A model generated the notes under the pieces. It saw only the letters and a program-made list of their open reading frames with translations. It did not search any database and had not been told where the DNA came from. 60,000 nucleotides of DNA from Lingula anatina (lineage: Eukaryota; Brachiopoda; Lingulata; Lingulida; Lingulidae). Below, piece by piece: positions 24,201 through 34,372 of the stretch. Within the stretch, counting starts at the first letter, position 1. The number at the start of each line of letters is the position of its first letter. The position numbers and the translations under genes were made by a program. The DNA is taken from contig NW_019775635.1 in the NCBI RefSeq assembly GCF_001039355.2, forward strand, positions 1,137,434 to 1,197,433. Direction: 5' to 3'.

Positions 24201-24916
24201 GGGTTAGAGCACTCTACGTAGAATGATAAATTTATAGGAAACGAGACCTGAGAGATTGCAAATGAAGTGGTATGTGGTGTCTGAAACTATTTCCTTCCTA
24301 CTGTCTTCTTCACACAAATATTTGAATGCAACATGTATAAATGATAACATGTGCAGCTGCATTAAATAATTTTTATGAAATATTTGAAAAGATGTATCTG
24401 AAGCTTAGGTGTAACCTGTAAAAAGCATGTTAACAAGAAAAGTGGGTTATTTCAGAGCAAGCCTAAAGATGGACACTATTATTAAGCAAGAGAACGCCAG
24501 AAGTTTTGCAACCATGGTCACAGATCATGCAGAAAATAACCTACCTGCTCCAACACTGCAAGGTGCCCTAGAAGCCATTGATAAAGTCACTGTAGAACAA
24601 GTCAATGAGGTATGTGTTTTTTGATGACCAGAAACTTTGTGAAAAAATACCCATTTTATTATGAAACCTTTTTTCATTTCTGTTGGTGCTTGGAAAATAT
24701 ATAGTAATATGATTGAATTTCATCAGGCCTCTAAGACATCAATGGGTGAACTCCAGTTTGTGAATTTTATCAAGAAATTTGCTGTGGAACTCCACATTAA
24801 AATTATTGCTTTTTTATTTTAAATTTCAGACTGCAAAGTCCCTATTGAAAAGAAAACCCACACTAGCGGCAGTTGGCAACACGATAACTGTTCCATTTGT
24901 AGACGACTTATTTTGA
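18261..24916 (+). CDS. UQCRC2: Cytochrome b-c1 complex subunit 2, mitochondrial (429 aa)
   Basis: Thirteen exons close in phase: 18261-18302, 19328-19474, 20004-20068, 20410-20472, 20643-20767, 20957-21054, 21700-21853, 22188-22251, 22604-22736, 22916-22996, 23543-23619, 24456-24609 and 24830-24916 (TGA). The product is core protein 2 of respiratory complex III, on the matrix side of the inner membrane. The N terminus MLSRRFTTAYNLAQ is a basic, Ser/Thr-rich mitochondrial presequence. The rest is the two-domain fold of the processing-peptidase (M16) family, with family landmarks GARYEERDELGIGHFIRRAA, TAFANARALGE, VTGTREHIIYSID, HQAAYKDTLG, YSDSGLFGFS and the ending TVPFVDDLF. As in other core 2 proteins there is no HxxEH zinc site. 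Length is slightly below the human 453. Exon 8 is preceded by a tandem repeat of its own acceptor. Confidence 0.95.
21985..22200 (+). repeat. 51-bp tandem repeat carrying the 3' splice site of UQCRC2 exon 8
   Basis: The unit spans AGTTTGATATCA, a T-rich tract, the acceptor CAG and the first bases of the exon (GGCACTCTAAT). Acceptor AGs fall at 22033-22034, 22084-22085, 22135-22136 and 22186-22187, exactly 51 bases apart. The last copy leads into the true exon (GCACTCTAATGAATTCTG). The three upstream copies read GCACTCTAATCAACTCT and then meet an in-frame stop (TAA, or TGA in the second). Confidence 0.95.
23138..23492. mobile_element. MITE copy A in UQCRC2 intron 10 (decayed ends)
   Basis: This segment aligns along its length with 23694-24033: TTTTACCAC, GACCACATAACCTCCAT, ACAAACTTTGAATG, then ACTCCAGGAAAA and a GGCCGAAA block near the right end. 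Its terminal repeats are degraded compared with copy B. It lies just before exon 11. Confidence 0.8.
23694..24033. mobile_element. MITE copy B in UQCRC2 intron 11 with perfect 24-bp TIRs
   Basis: GATTAAAGGGATAATAACTC begins at 23694 and its reverse complement ends at 24033; the match extends for 24 bases without mismatch. The 340-bp body has no coding frame. It is homologous to copy A on the other side of the 77-bp exon 11. I could not assign a superfamily because the target duplication is not clear. Confidence 0.87.
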
Positions 24917-25101
24917 TGTATTTATCTTGTAACAAATTGGACCAATTATAAAATCTGGCTTCTTAAACCACACAAGACATTGTACTATTTGTTTGGAAGA
25001 CCAGGATGCCTCAAAGTTACATTTTGTTTGGTTTGACAAGAGTCCATTGGACACATTCAGTGTGAACTGGTTTTTAGAGCAGTAGGGTTGATATTATACA
25101 A

Positions 25102-25107
25102 AATAAA
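25102..25107 (+). terminator. Poly(A) signal AATAAA of UQCRC2
   Basis: Canonical hexamer 186 bases after the UQCRC2 stop codon. Confidence 0.7.
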
Positions 25108-25649
25108 ACTTAAGTGATAAAAATGTTTGTTTTAATTATCAGTGGATCTGTTGCTACTGTACAATGTGCATATTTTCAATGTACCCTATAAACATAGGTA
25201 CTCATTAAAATGTATTAACCTGATATTACATGCTCCAGTCAGAAAGGCTAATACAAGGCAAAATTTGTTTAGAGAGAACACTAGGGTTTTACAGTTTTAA
25301 TGATAATTTTAGATCTGGGTATTGATATGATCACTTGACTTGAAAATGTTCTACACTGTACACTGACAATTATTCACTTATTAAAAAAACTTAAGTTAAC
25401 ACCTCTGCACATTTGCAGTTTATATGCAAATTTTTTTAAATTCATTTCAATGAAACTGATTCATTATGTGCATGGCTGCTGACACAAATTAATAAGCTAT
25501 CACAATGTTATAGTTATGAAATGCTGTGTTAATATTTTCACATAATGACATTCCTATCCTAATTTCATGAAATTCTTGACTTACATCTTTGAACTGAAGG
25601 TTGAAAAAATATTGAGAAAGCTTAACCTTGCAGCTAATATAAAAGTTTA

Positions 25650-25652
<3 letters not shown>

Positions 25653-25686
<34 letters not shown>
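25653..25686. repeat. Poly(A) run next to METTL14 3' end
   Basis: Thirty-four consecutive A on the plus strand, 100 bases beyond the METTL14 stop; it would be poly(U) in a read-through METTL14 transcript. Confidence 0.9.
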
Positions 25687-25687
<1 letters not shown>

Positions 25688-25788
25688 AGTACAGCATTAT
25701 AATGTTATGATAAAAACCAGCTTTATAATGTTATGATAAAAACCACAGCATTAAGAATGACAGGAATATCATAAACTTAGGACAGGTA

Positions 25789-28700
25789 TCATCTTGGTGG
25801 AGGTCCTGGTCTGGGACCTCCACGCCCCCTGGGGACAAACCCTCCCCTGGTGGTCCCCCCTCTCCCCCTCCATCCTGGCTCACCTCTACCCCTTGAAGGC
25901 CCCCCACCCCTGGACATCCCCCCTCTCACCATGCCTCCCCTGGGTGGGGCCTGACCACCCCCAGCCTTTGCTTTAGGTGTGGGAGACTTGGGCCTCAGTC
26001 TGTCTATCTCCTCTGAACAGCCAGTCAAGTGGCCATTGGGCTCTTTGTTGAAATAACTGTTGTAAAGTTCTGCATCAAAGTTACTGCTGGAGACATCTGG
26101 GCCTATGGTAAGCCAGCCTGGACGTATAGTGCTGTCTCTGCCAAAGACGTGGATACGCCGTCTCCCCATACAGAAGTGTTCCATCATGTGGAAGATCTCC
26201 ACAGGTTTCTCCTTGCTGCCATACTCGGGTTCCTCATCAATGATTAGGTCAATGTCCACATTGGCGTGGATGAAGTCTCCATCAGTGCTGCGGCGAACTG
26301 TACCTTTGATTCCCATCAGGCAGTGCTCCTGAGAATGACAAACAATATGGAGGCTTTAAGTACTTTGTAGACATTAAGTACTTTATAGAGACATGAAGTA
26401 CCACAGTAGATGTCAAGAAAAAGAGACCCAAATGTGGTGTATCTCGTACATACAGTGTTACACTAATTAATCTTAACCATCTTTACCATAGGACCAGATG
26501 ACGTTCTTTAAAAACAACTTTCATATTGAAAGTAACTTGTGAAAATTTACTGAAGTTTTATAAAACTAGAAACTACAAAGTTTTATAAAACTTTTATAAT
26601 TTAATTCAAGTTATACAAAACTTTGTAATTTCTAGTTAAAACAGCCCGATTCTGATGAATGCATCATGTACCTTTGTTCTTTGAAATATTGCTTTTGGTT
26701 CCAAATTCTTGTTGTGTCCAGGATTTTTAATGTTGGTCTTAATCCAGCAGATGTCCTCGCAGCGACGGAAACCCCACTTTCTGAGACACTGGCAAGTATA
26801 ATGGAAAGTATGTCACCTTGAATAAATGTCAACATAAGTGATCTTGTTTCATACTGAATAACATTAACTAAGATCACACAGAACTTGAATCATTTTTATG
26901 ATGGACTGTTCACCATCACTTAAACGTCGAGTTCTAGGGACCATGCCCAGACCTATTGTACTAACTGTGGATCAATCTATCTCATAGGGGATTCTCACAA
27001 AATTGCTATAAACTTAAGCAGCTTAAATGTCTGTCATGGCTACTGAAGCCGCTAGGGGATAATTGATTATCATTTAGCAGTTCAGTAGGCATGCAAGACA
27101 TCTTAGCCGCATAAGCTGAAAGCAATTTAAGGAGAAAGCCTTGGAGATGGATCAATCCTGTTAGATAAATCTAGGCATGGAAACCCAGACCTAGTGACCT
27201 ATCTTACCCTTCTTCCTGCATCTAATCCTTCACTGGATCCCACCCACATCCAGATGAACGACCTCTGTGCTGATATCTTCTCTATCTCTAGACTCTCAAT
27301 CTGAAATAACAATGAGAAACTTCACTGTATTACCGTTTTGATACTATGTGTTGAACAGTAGGGATTTCATCTGACAATGTATCCTTGATGGCCTTCACTA
27401 TTTCACAGAAAAATGACATTTTTCAAATTATTACTTTCACTTGGGTTTCACAAAAAGTGATTAATTTTCTGGGAATGTATCAAAGGCCTTTTGTACACTG
27501 AGCTGTACAGTCTAATGTATGCCACCAAAATGACAGACTGACAACTAAGTAGCCTGGTTTTTACATGAAGCCACCTACAAGAATCCCCATATGCTCAACG
27601 TAACCAGGCTAATTTTGTTTAGTAAACTGAGGCTTATGATTGGTGCGTTACAGAAAACTGTGTGAAAAGCGTTAAATGCTCCACCTCCTGCCACGTCCAG
27701 TACTTGTCAAAGACTACGCCGTGTGTTCTCTGGTACTCCTCCAGTGGGGGTTCCACGTAGATCACATCAAACTTACAGTCCAAGTCACCAAGGTAGAGTG
27801 ACTCCAGGTCTGTGTTCATATACCTTAACATACAGGAATTTCTATTATATTATAGTTATAGTCAGGAGCAGAGGGCATGTTATGTAAGTGGTATTGCACA
27901 GTACAGGCATTTACTACCACATCAAATGTTCACTGGAAATGAAAAAAAAAATTAATAATCTAATTATATGTAGTTTTTCCAGTGACATATGTTTATATCA
28001 CACACTTTTACTGCATAATTATGAAATTGCCAAGTTTATCTGAACTTCAGTAATTTCAGTTTCCTCAAACCTACATGGGAGGTGTGGCAGTGGACGCAAT
28101 GAGCTCATCCTTCAGTCGTATCAGCTCCCTCAGCTTTGGGTACTCTTCAAACCGATTCGCTAGACCTGAATTTTTAAAAGTTTCTTTTATGGCTTACATT
28201 TGCAAAATTGAAAATTTTATAATATCATATTTAACTAAAATTATCACACAATAACAAAACATAAAATGATTATCTGACAGAAGCTTTTTATTCCATCCTC
28301 TTTCTTTGGAAGAAGCATATTTCCCAATGAGATTCAATTTCAACTTTAAACAAGGCAGCAAAGCTGTCAAATGTACAGACAAAAAACAGGATATAACTAT
28401 GCACAAAATAGGCTACTATCAATTCTGATGCAAAAGTACATTATGTTAAACTGCAAATTCAACATCAAATTTTAATTATGCTCAACAGGTAATACCAATG
28501 TAAGTAACAAGCATAAGGCTTCAGGCCCATGGCAGTTCANAAAAAAATGAATGCCCAAATACTGCTTAAATGTGGGAACCAAACAATTAGGATTCACACT
28601 AATAGAAAACAAATCACATCTTACCCACATCTCTGATAAAGTTTTGTGGTCTCTCCCCTGTGTCCACATGATGCTGACAGTAATCATTGTGAGGGTTAGC

Positions 28701-30604
28701 ACTCTGAGTCCCCTTAAAAACAATGGATAATTGTGATATTAATCTGTGTTCAGTTATAATAATAATAATAATAATAATAATAAATTTATTTTGAGTCTAA
28801 AATCCACTATAACATGTTCAGAAGACTTTACATATACATAAAACGATTACCTAAGAAATCAATTTTTAGGAACAGATAAATGAAAAATTAGAGCTTTACG
28901 ACATACAGATTCTCACATAAAAGCACTTACAGTAAATAACTAAAATATGTTTGCTAAGAAAAAATAATCAATTCTTGATAAAAAAAAAAAAAAACAAATA
29001 AAAAATAACAATAAATTACAACTGGTTGGTGGGAAATTATCATCATACAGACAACTTTATTTCTCAGGAGGAGGCAGAGTGAAGGTATGACCAAACATTT
29101 CATAGAACACAGAGAATGGTAAACCAATACCCCTTGTTTTCCTGTCTTTACTTTTTAAAAATTCATGCTAAAAGTAGTCTCTGTAATGCTGATTTTCCTG
29201 CCTCCACAACAAAACAAGACATCTACTAGAAAACAACGGGTGAAAACCAGAACATACCTTCAGAAAAGTGCTGGAACCTGTATAAATTTCTTCATATTCT
29301 TCTTCTCCCTGTTTAAAAACATCCCATTCAAACTGTGAAAATCTTATCAATAAAATGAATATCATGATCGAACCATTTTTGTCTGCAAACAATGTTTTTA
29401 AAAATATTATTTATCAAAAAAAATGTTTTTTTACCAACTTGATCTACTCATTAAAAGATGAACATTTGTTTAGATATCTTCACTTACGACTTGTTGAGGA
29501 TAAGTGGTCCTGTAAGTTTGAGTCTGGTACATAACTGGTATGCTCAATAGTGTCTTTGGGGCTACATTTCTACAAACTCAGAAAATAAATATATATCTTC
29601 AGCCATAGTTACCTCTTTCTCCTGTTCTTGAACTGGCAAACTCTCTGGTTCTTTTCCTAAAGGAAAGTTGGATTTCCCTGCTGCATTGCCATCTGGGAGT
29701 GCAGGACTGAAACAGGAAGATTGCAAGCTTCAGATTCCACTATTTTCAGGGGTAATACAGACACCTCTCTCACGTACTGTTCTGCAGTGATGCAGAAACT
29801 ATTTGGCAATTTGATGATATTCTTAAATCCCATCTATATACAGAGACAAATGACAGACACATTCTTTTGCAGATTTCTTTAAATAATATGGGAATATACT
29901 GGGTATTTCATTACAATGTTCATTATTCAAATTCTTTCATACAATTACTTCTTTCAAAATGTGCACATTTTGTTTCATAGCGTTTATAAGGGCACTTATC
30001 ACATATATTTCAATATTATTATAAGAAAAATATGAGCATCCTATCGTGGAATCCATCTCTTTACTGACCCTTTTCTCTACTAAATAAAAAAATATGCAAT
30101 AGATCCATATATTGTCAAATACGTTGGTAACCATTATAATACCTTTCTATTCTACTTTCTTCTTTGTACTCTTCCTTGCTGCCTAGAACTGTGCTTAGCT
30201 GTTTGGTGCTTGTAACTCCCAGCTGAAATACAACAATAAATGGCGTGTGGATCTGAACAGATTTCAGTGGCGTTTAAGTGTCCAACTTTAGCCAAACCAG
30301 AATTTTGATTAGTTTAAATAAATCACCCGGTCCATTTCTAAGTCAGAACCACTGTGCACATGAACAGATAAATTTCTGTGTTAATTGCCAAGTAAATTCA
30401 TCGTGCCCGTGCAGTGAATGTGATTTGTAAAGGCGGTTGACAAAAAAACTTCTACCACAAATAAACTATATTTCACGAACAGAACTACTGGGACTGTCAA
30501 GATACAAACACTTTATTGTTCAGAGCATTAAAACCTACCTGTTGGGCGAGAAGCTGTCGCCTTTTCTGCGAACGTTCGCGCCGGTGTTTCAAGGAGCTCT
30601 CCAT
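25789..30604 (-). CDS. METTL14: N6-adenosine-methyltransferase non-catalytic subunit METTL14 (452 aa)
   Basis: Ten exons close in phase: 30604-30539, 30222-30143, 29706-29613, 29308-29258, 28712-28625, 28165-28075, 27823-27685, 27300-27208, 26788-26672 and 26328-25789 (stop). The product is the RNA-binding partner of METTL3 in the nuclear m6A writer. The N terminus (KRRQLLAQQ) lines up with the vertebrate start. Later landmarks are the TGSSTFLK segment, [21 protein letters not shown], the degenerate MT-A70 motif EPPLEEY in place of the catalytic DPPW of METTL3, [23 protein letters not shown], and [16 protein letters not shown]. The C-terminal 50 residues are an RGG-rich tail. Length matches the human 456. 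Intron 7 has a weak donor (GAG|GTGGAG). Intron 5 contains the only N in the window (28540). Confidence 0.95.
26935..27190 (+). repeat. Dispersed repeat in METTL14 intron 8, family shared with 7741-7850
   Basis: AGGGACCATGCCCAGACC at the left, GTACTAACTGTGGATCAATC next, then a variable interior, then GCTGAAAGCAATTTA and TGGAGATGGATCAATCCTGT, ending in CATGGAAACCCAGACC. The same order occurs inverted at 7850-7741. The CCCAGACC motif recurs directly at both ends. Confidence 0.7.
28757..28782. repeat. (AAT)n microsatellite in METTL14 intron 4
   Basis: Eight or so AAT units followed by TTTATTTTGAG, the kind of junction left at the tail of a retroposed element. Confidence 0.75.
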
Positions 30605-30817
30605 CCTTGGTCGACGTACCCACTTGTAGCTGTCGCACCCAGCATCCTGGCTCATATATACATATTAATAAGAGATTGTATGTTTGATACATTTCAAATT
30701 TAAAATCAAACGAACAAACATTTTCTTGCATTTTTGATATCTTGGTCGATGCCATACAAGATACACGGTACACTTTATCACATTTTACGACAAACAGCTG
30801 TGGGTACCTAATTCACA
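30605..30817. promoter_or_regulatory. Divergent METTL14/CHCHD1 promoter region, 213 bp
   Basis: The two start codons are 213 bases apart and point outwards. The segment is AT-rich with no TATA box I would rely on. A minus-strand ATG at 30645-30643 opens an 18-codon frame that overlaps the METTL14 start out of frame; whether it is transcribed depends on the unknown start site. Confidence 0.6.
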
Positions 30818-31304
30818 ATGCCGAGGTTAACGGAGCTTAATTTTGTCAGCAGAGTCCGTAGACATATCAAACATCCTTATCAACATAAACGCCAAAAGAT
30901 ATTAGCGACCGGTGATGATGTAAAACAAGTTAATGAAATATCAGAAAAACAGATTAAAAAAGGTAAGTATACAAAAGAAATGTGCAGTTTGATAAGAATA
31001 CTAAATACATTCTCCAACTTGGAAGTTGGATAGCAGCAGTTTCGCCGTGTAGTGATTCAGATTCAGATTCTTTATTGATAAACACCTTCACATGCAATGA
31101 TGCAAGGTACAATTAATGACGGCACTGTTAACTATAACATAGCACAAACAAATAAGTAACTATATTAGTGATTATAATGTTTATATAAATGGCTATGCAA
31201 ATGGATGCGTGTGACGCCTTTCATAATCAATTAACCAGGCTTGATCTACATACCCTGTCTCTGCTGACTAGTTGTGATAATGTTCAAGTTTTCTGTAGTC
31301 TCTT

Positions 31305-31337
<33 letters not shown>

Positions 31338-34300
31338 GTGAAGCTGGCATAACCTCCTATTTGAAATTCTTTTTGAACCTGGAGTTTCAGTTAAAAGGTA
31401 CAAAGTATTTCATTGCATGCTTGCTAAGACTCCTCTTCATTTTTTTCTTTTAAATATGGAACAGCAACCAAACCACTGGACCTGGTTACATTCAGTAGCA
31501 ACCAAGTGAAAAAAGTTACTGTCAATCCCTGGAACCCACTTTAATGATAACATTCTTATCATTATTAGCATGCAGGCCCATAGCCAGCAAAAAAAAAAAA
31601 AAAATACAGCTATGTCTTTGTGTAATGGATTTGCTGGGCCCAGTTTCATCTACACTGGATAGCGCTATCCTTTGGCTAACACTTCACTGCATGAAATTGT
31701 TATCCTCTGGACAGTTATCCTGCTGATCGGCCATTTAAAATCATTCAGTAGCAATATCAGAGCCAAAAATAGTATCTAAAGATTAGAAATCATTATTTTA
31801 CCCACAGAATAATGGTTTGAAGCTGCTACAATAGAATCTGTTTATGCTTTGGGTCTTCTACATCACATTTGAAAGAATAATTTCATGTCTTATTCATCAC
31901 AATTTAAAGACTAAATCAATCTGACTGTTGATGTTTTCTGTCTTAATCACAGTTGAAAGACTTCATCTGATTGGTGATTTTTCCTGTATTTTTTGTTACA
32001 TTTTAAAGACAAAATCTGATTGGTGTTGTTTTCTGTCTTTTTTGCCTGATTGGAGTTTTTTTTTATGTAGTCTCCATTACATTTTAAAATTCTCCAGGGA
32101 GGCCCTGCCTAAGGGAGCTGACGGACATGCTAGATTGCTGGAAACTGCACGACTTTTCTGATAGTCCCTGTCAGAAAGTCATCTTTGCATACAGTGATTG
32201 TATCAAAGTAGAAAAGGTAAGTTGAACAACCTTACATAAAAATGAAGAGTGGCCAGTTTGAGTGTGTGTGTGTGTGTGTGTGTTACAGTGTGTGTGTGTG
32301 TTACAGTGTGTGTATGTGTGTGTGTGTGTGTTACAGTGGGTGTGTGTATGTGTGTTACAGTGTGTGTGTTACAGTGTGTGTATGTGTGTGTGTTACAGTG
32401 TGTGTGTATTACAGTGTGTGTGTGTTAGTGTGTGTGTGTGTGTGTTACAGTGTGTATGTGTGTGTGTTACAGTGTGTGTGTGTGTATTACAGTGTGTTAC
32501 GGTGGGTGGGTGGGTGGGTGTTACAGTGGGTGTATGTGGGTGTTTGTGTGTTACACTGGGTGGGTGGGTGTTACACTGGGTGTGTGTATGTGGGTGGGTG
32601 TGTTACAGTGGGTGGGTGGGTGTTACAGTGGGTGGGTGTGTTACAGTGGGTGGGTGTGTCTGTGTGTGTGTGTTACAGTATGTGTGTGTGTGTTACAGTA
32701 TGTGTGTGTGTGTTACAGTATGTGTGTGTGTGTGTTACAGTGGGTGGGTGGGTGTTACAGTGTATGTGTGTTACAGTGTGTATGTGGGTGTGTGTTATGT
32801 ACAGTGTGTGTCACTGTGTGTGTATGTGTGTGTGCATGTGCATCTCGGTGTGTGTGTGTGCGCGCATGCATCTCGGTGAGTGTGTTACAGTGTGTTTGTG
32901 CATGTCTGTACTGTAGGTATGTGTGTGTCACTGTGTATGTGTGTGTGCATGTGCGTCTCGGTGTGTGTATGTATGTGTCACTGTGTGTGTGTTTGTGTGT
33001 GTATGTGTGTATAGAGACAAAGTGCTTGTGAATATTCTAATAACTGGCTGGGGTAACGCTAGCAATTTTTTTTTGCTTAGCCAAATCACCACATTTTTGT
33101 CAATTTGTTATCAAAATGGTTACAATTTGGCTAAAACAAGTCAGCACTACCCCAGACTGGGGTGTGTTCATATTAGCACCAGGTATGTTTTAAACATTTG
33201 CCTGATAGTTTGTACCTCTTTTAAAATACTTTGAGGATTTGAACCCTGTCATGATTGAAAAATCAGCACTATTGTACCATTTTAACAGAAGTTATTGGAC
33301 TTTTTTTTTTACATATTTTTAGATATATTATTTCTTCCATTGTTCCTGTTCTCATTTTTGTTTTATTTAAAATTCATTAAGAAACGCTGATTTGGTTGGA
33401 GGTTTTATGGTGTAAAGTGAAGGTCAAGTTCAAATATATACCTACAATTTCTCCATCCCTGTCTCAATCCTGATGTGACAGTATCTCATCCAGTGTCTTC
33501 TCTAACACAATCCAATATTGATACTATTAGGGCCAGTGTCACTAACAAAATGGACTGGGTTATGTGTGGGATATCTGACCCTTGTTGATAAACATATTTG
33601 AGTATACAAGAGATGCAGATCAATGCAGTGATGTTTATTAATGATATAAATACAAGAAACTGAATATGGAAACTGCAGACACAATACATCTAAGAAGTCC
33701 AGAAAAGCACCAAATTACTTGAATTTGTGACAAGAAAAAAATTGCTCTGAATGTGTTGCAACATTGGCTTCAGTAATTTTTTTCTAGAGTCTGTTTCACA
33801 AAATGTTCTGTGTCAAAATCGAAGCCAACACTTGGTAGATTTTTTGCTGAGTAAGATGGGTCTTTTAGTCTTCTTACCTTTCTTTTTGGCCCATTTACAA
33901 AACTCCTGAATCAAATTGTGACATTGATATTGATTTTTAGTTGCTGTCCACATCACATGGCCATGTGTCGTGTTATGAGCATGTTCACTTTGGTGAAATG
34001 TCACTTAGCTGACATCTTACCCTATCAGGAACAATGTTACAATACTCTCATGGACACATGGACACATCTTACCCTATCAGGAACAATGTTACAATACTCT
34101 CATGGACACATGGACACATCTTACCCTATCAGGAACAGTGTAACAAGTGTGTATTTAGCCTGACCCTTGACCATTCACTGTCCACTGGGCTTTTATTTCT
34201 TCTTTTGGAAAAAATCACATTGGTGTGGTTTCCATATTTATATTGATGGCTTCTTTTTTAATTTCAGGCAAGATTGAAAGAAGAAGAAAAAGCTGCCAAA

Positions 34301-34372
34301 GCCAGTTTTGTTCCCGAAGGAAGGAAACCAAGCCCTTTTCAAATAAACAGATTATTAAAGAGATATTCATAG
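30818..34372 (+). CDS. CHCHD1: CHCH-domain mitoribosomal protein mS37 (CHCHD1), 122 aa
   Basis: Three exons close in phase: 30818-30962, 32098-32216 and 34268-34372 (TAG). The product belongs to the small subunit of the mitochondrial ribosome. Exon 2 holds the twin Cx9C motif of the CHCH fold, C-LRELTDMLD-C followed by C-QKVIFAYSD-C, which forms two disulphides during import through the intermembrane-space MIA pathway. The C terminus (PFQINRLLKRYS) corresponds to the NKLLQRF tail of the human protein. The basic N terminus (FVSRVRRHIKHPYQHKRQK) suits rRNA contact. Length is close to human (118). Another CHCH protein is possible but the tail argues for mS37. Intron 2 carries the TG-rich minisatellite. 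Confidence 0.85.
31309..31337. repeat. Poly(A) run in CHCHD1 intron 1
   Basis: Near-pure A tract. About 250 bases upstream the sequence TTCAGATTCAGATTCTTTATTG (31058 onwards) resembles the end of a retroposed element, so a degraded non-LTR or SINE insertion between them is plausible but unproven. Confidence 0.6.
32257..33012 (+). repeat. TG-rich minisatellite with interspersed TTACAGTG units
   Basis: About 750 bases of GTGTGT and GGTGGGTGGGTG broken at short intervals by TTACAGTG. It lies in CHCHD1 intron 2. All three frames are open over long distances, but the products are pure low-complexity Cys/Val strings, so I treat them as non-coding. Confidence 0.93.
34013..34145 (+). repeat. 52-bp tandem repeat, about 2.5 copies
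   Basis: The unit starts CATCTTACCCTATCAGGAAC and contains ATGGACACATGGACA. Copies start at 34013, 34065 and 34117. It lies near the 3' end of CHCHD1 intron 2, about 120 bases before the last exon. Confidence 0.9.

Larger units (their letters stand above)
24917..25788. other. Convergent UQCRC2/METTL14 spacer
   Basis: The two 3' ends face each other across 872 bp of AT-rich DNA. A 34-base poly(A) run (25653-25686) is followed by two copies of a roughly 22-base unit around ATAATGTTATGATAAAAACC (about 25697-25744). No further gene is seen, and no clear METTL14 poly(A) hexamer close to its stop. Confidence 0.6.

Noticed and set aside
25794-26332. Plus-strand frames rich in Pro/Ser/Trp
   Set aside because: Reverse complement of the RGG-rich METTL14 C terminus; composition follows from the Gly/Arg codons on the other strand.
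32242-33031. Three overlapping open frames of 199-224 codons that look like Cys/Val-rich proteins
   Set aside because: They are translations of the TG-rich minisatellite in CHCHD1 intron 2 and exist in every + frame; there is no splice or codon evidence of coding.
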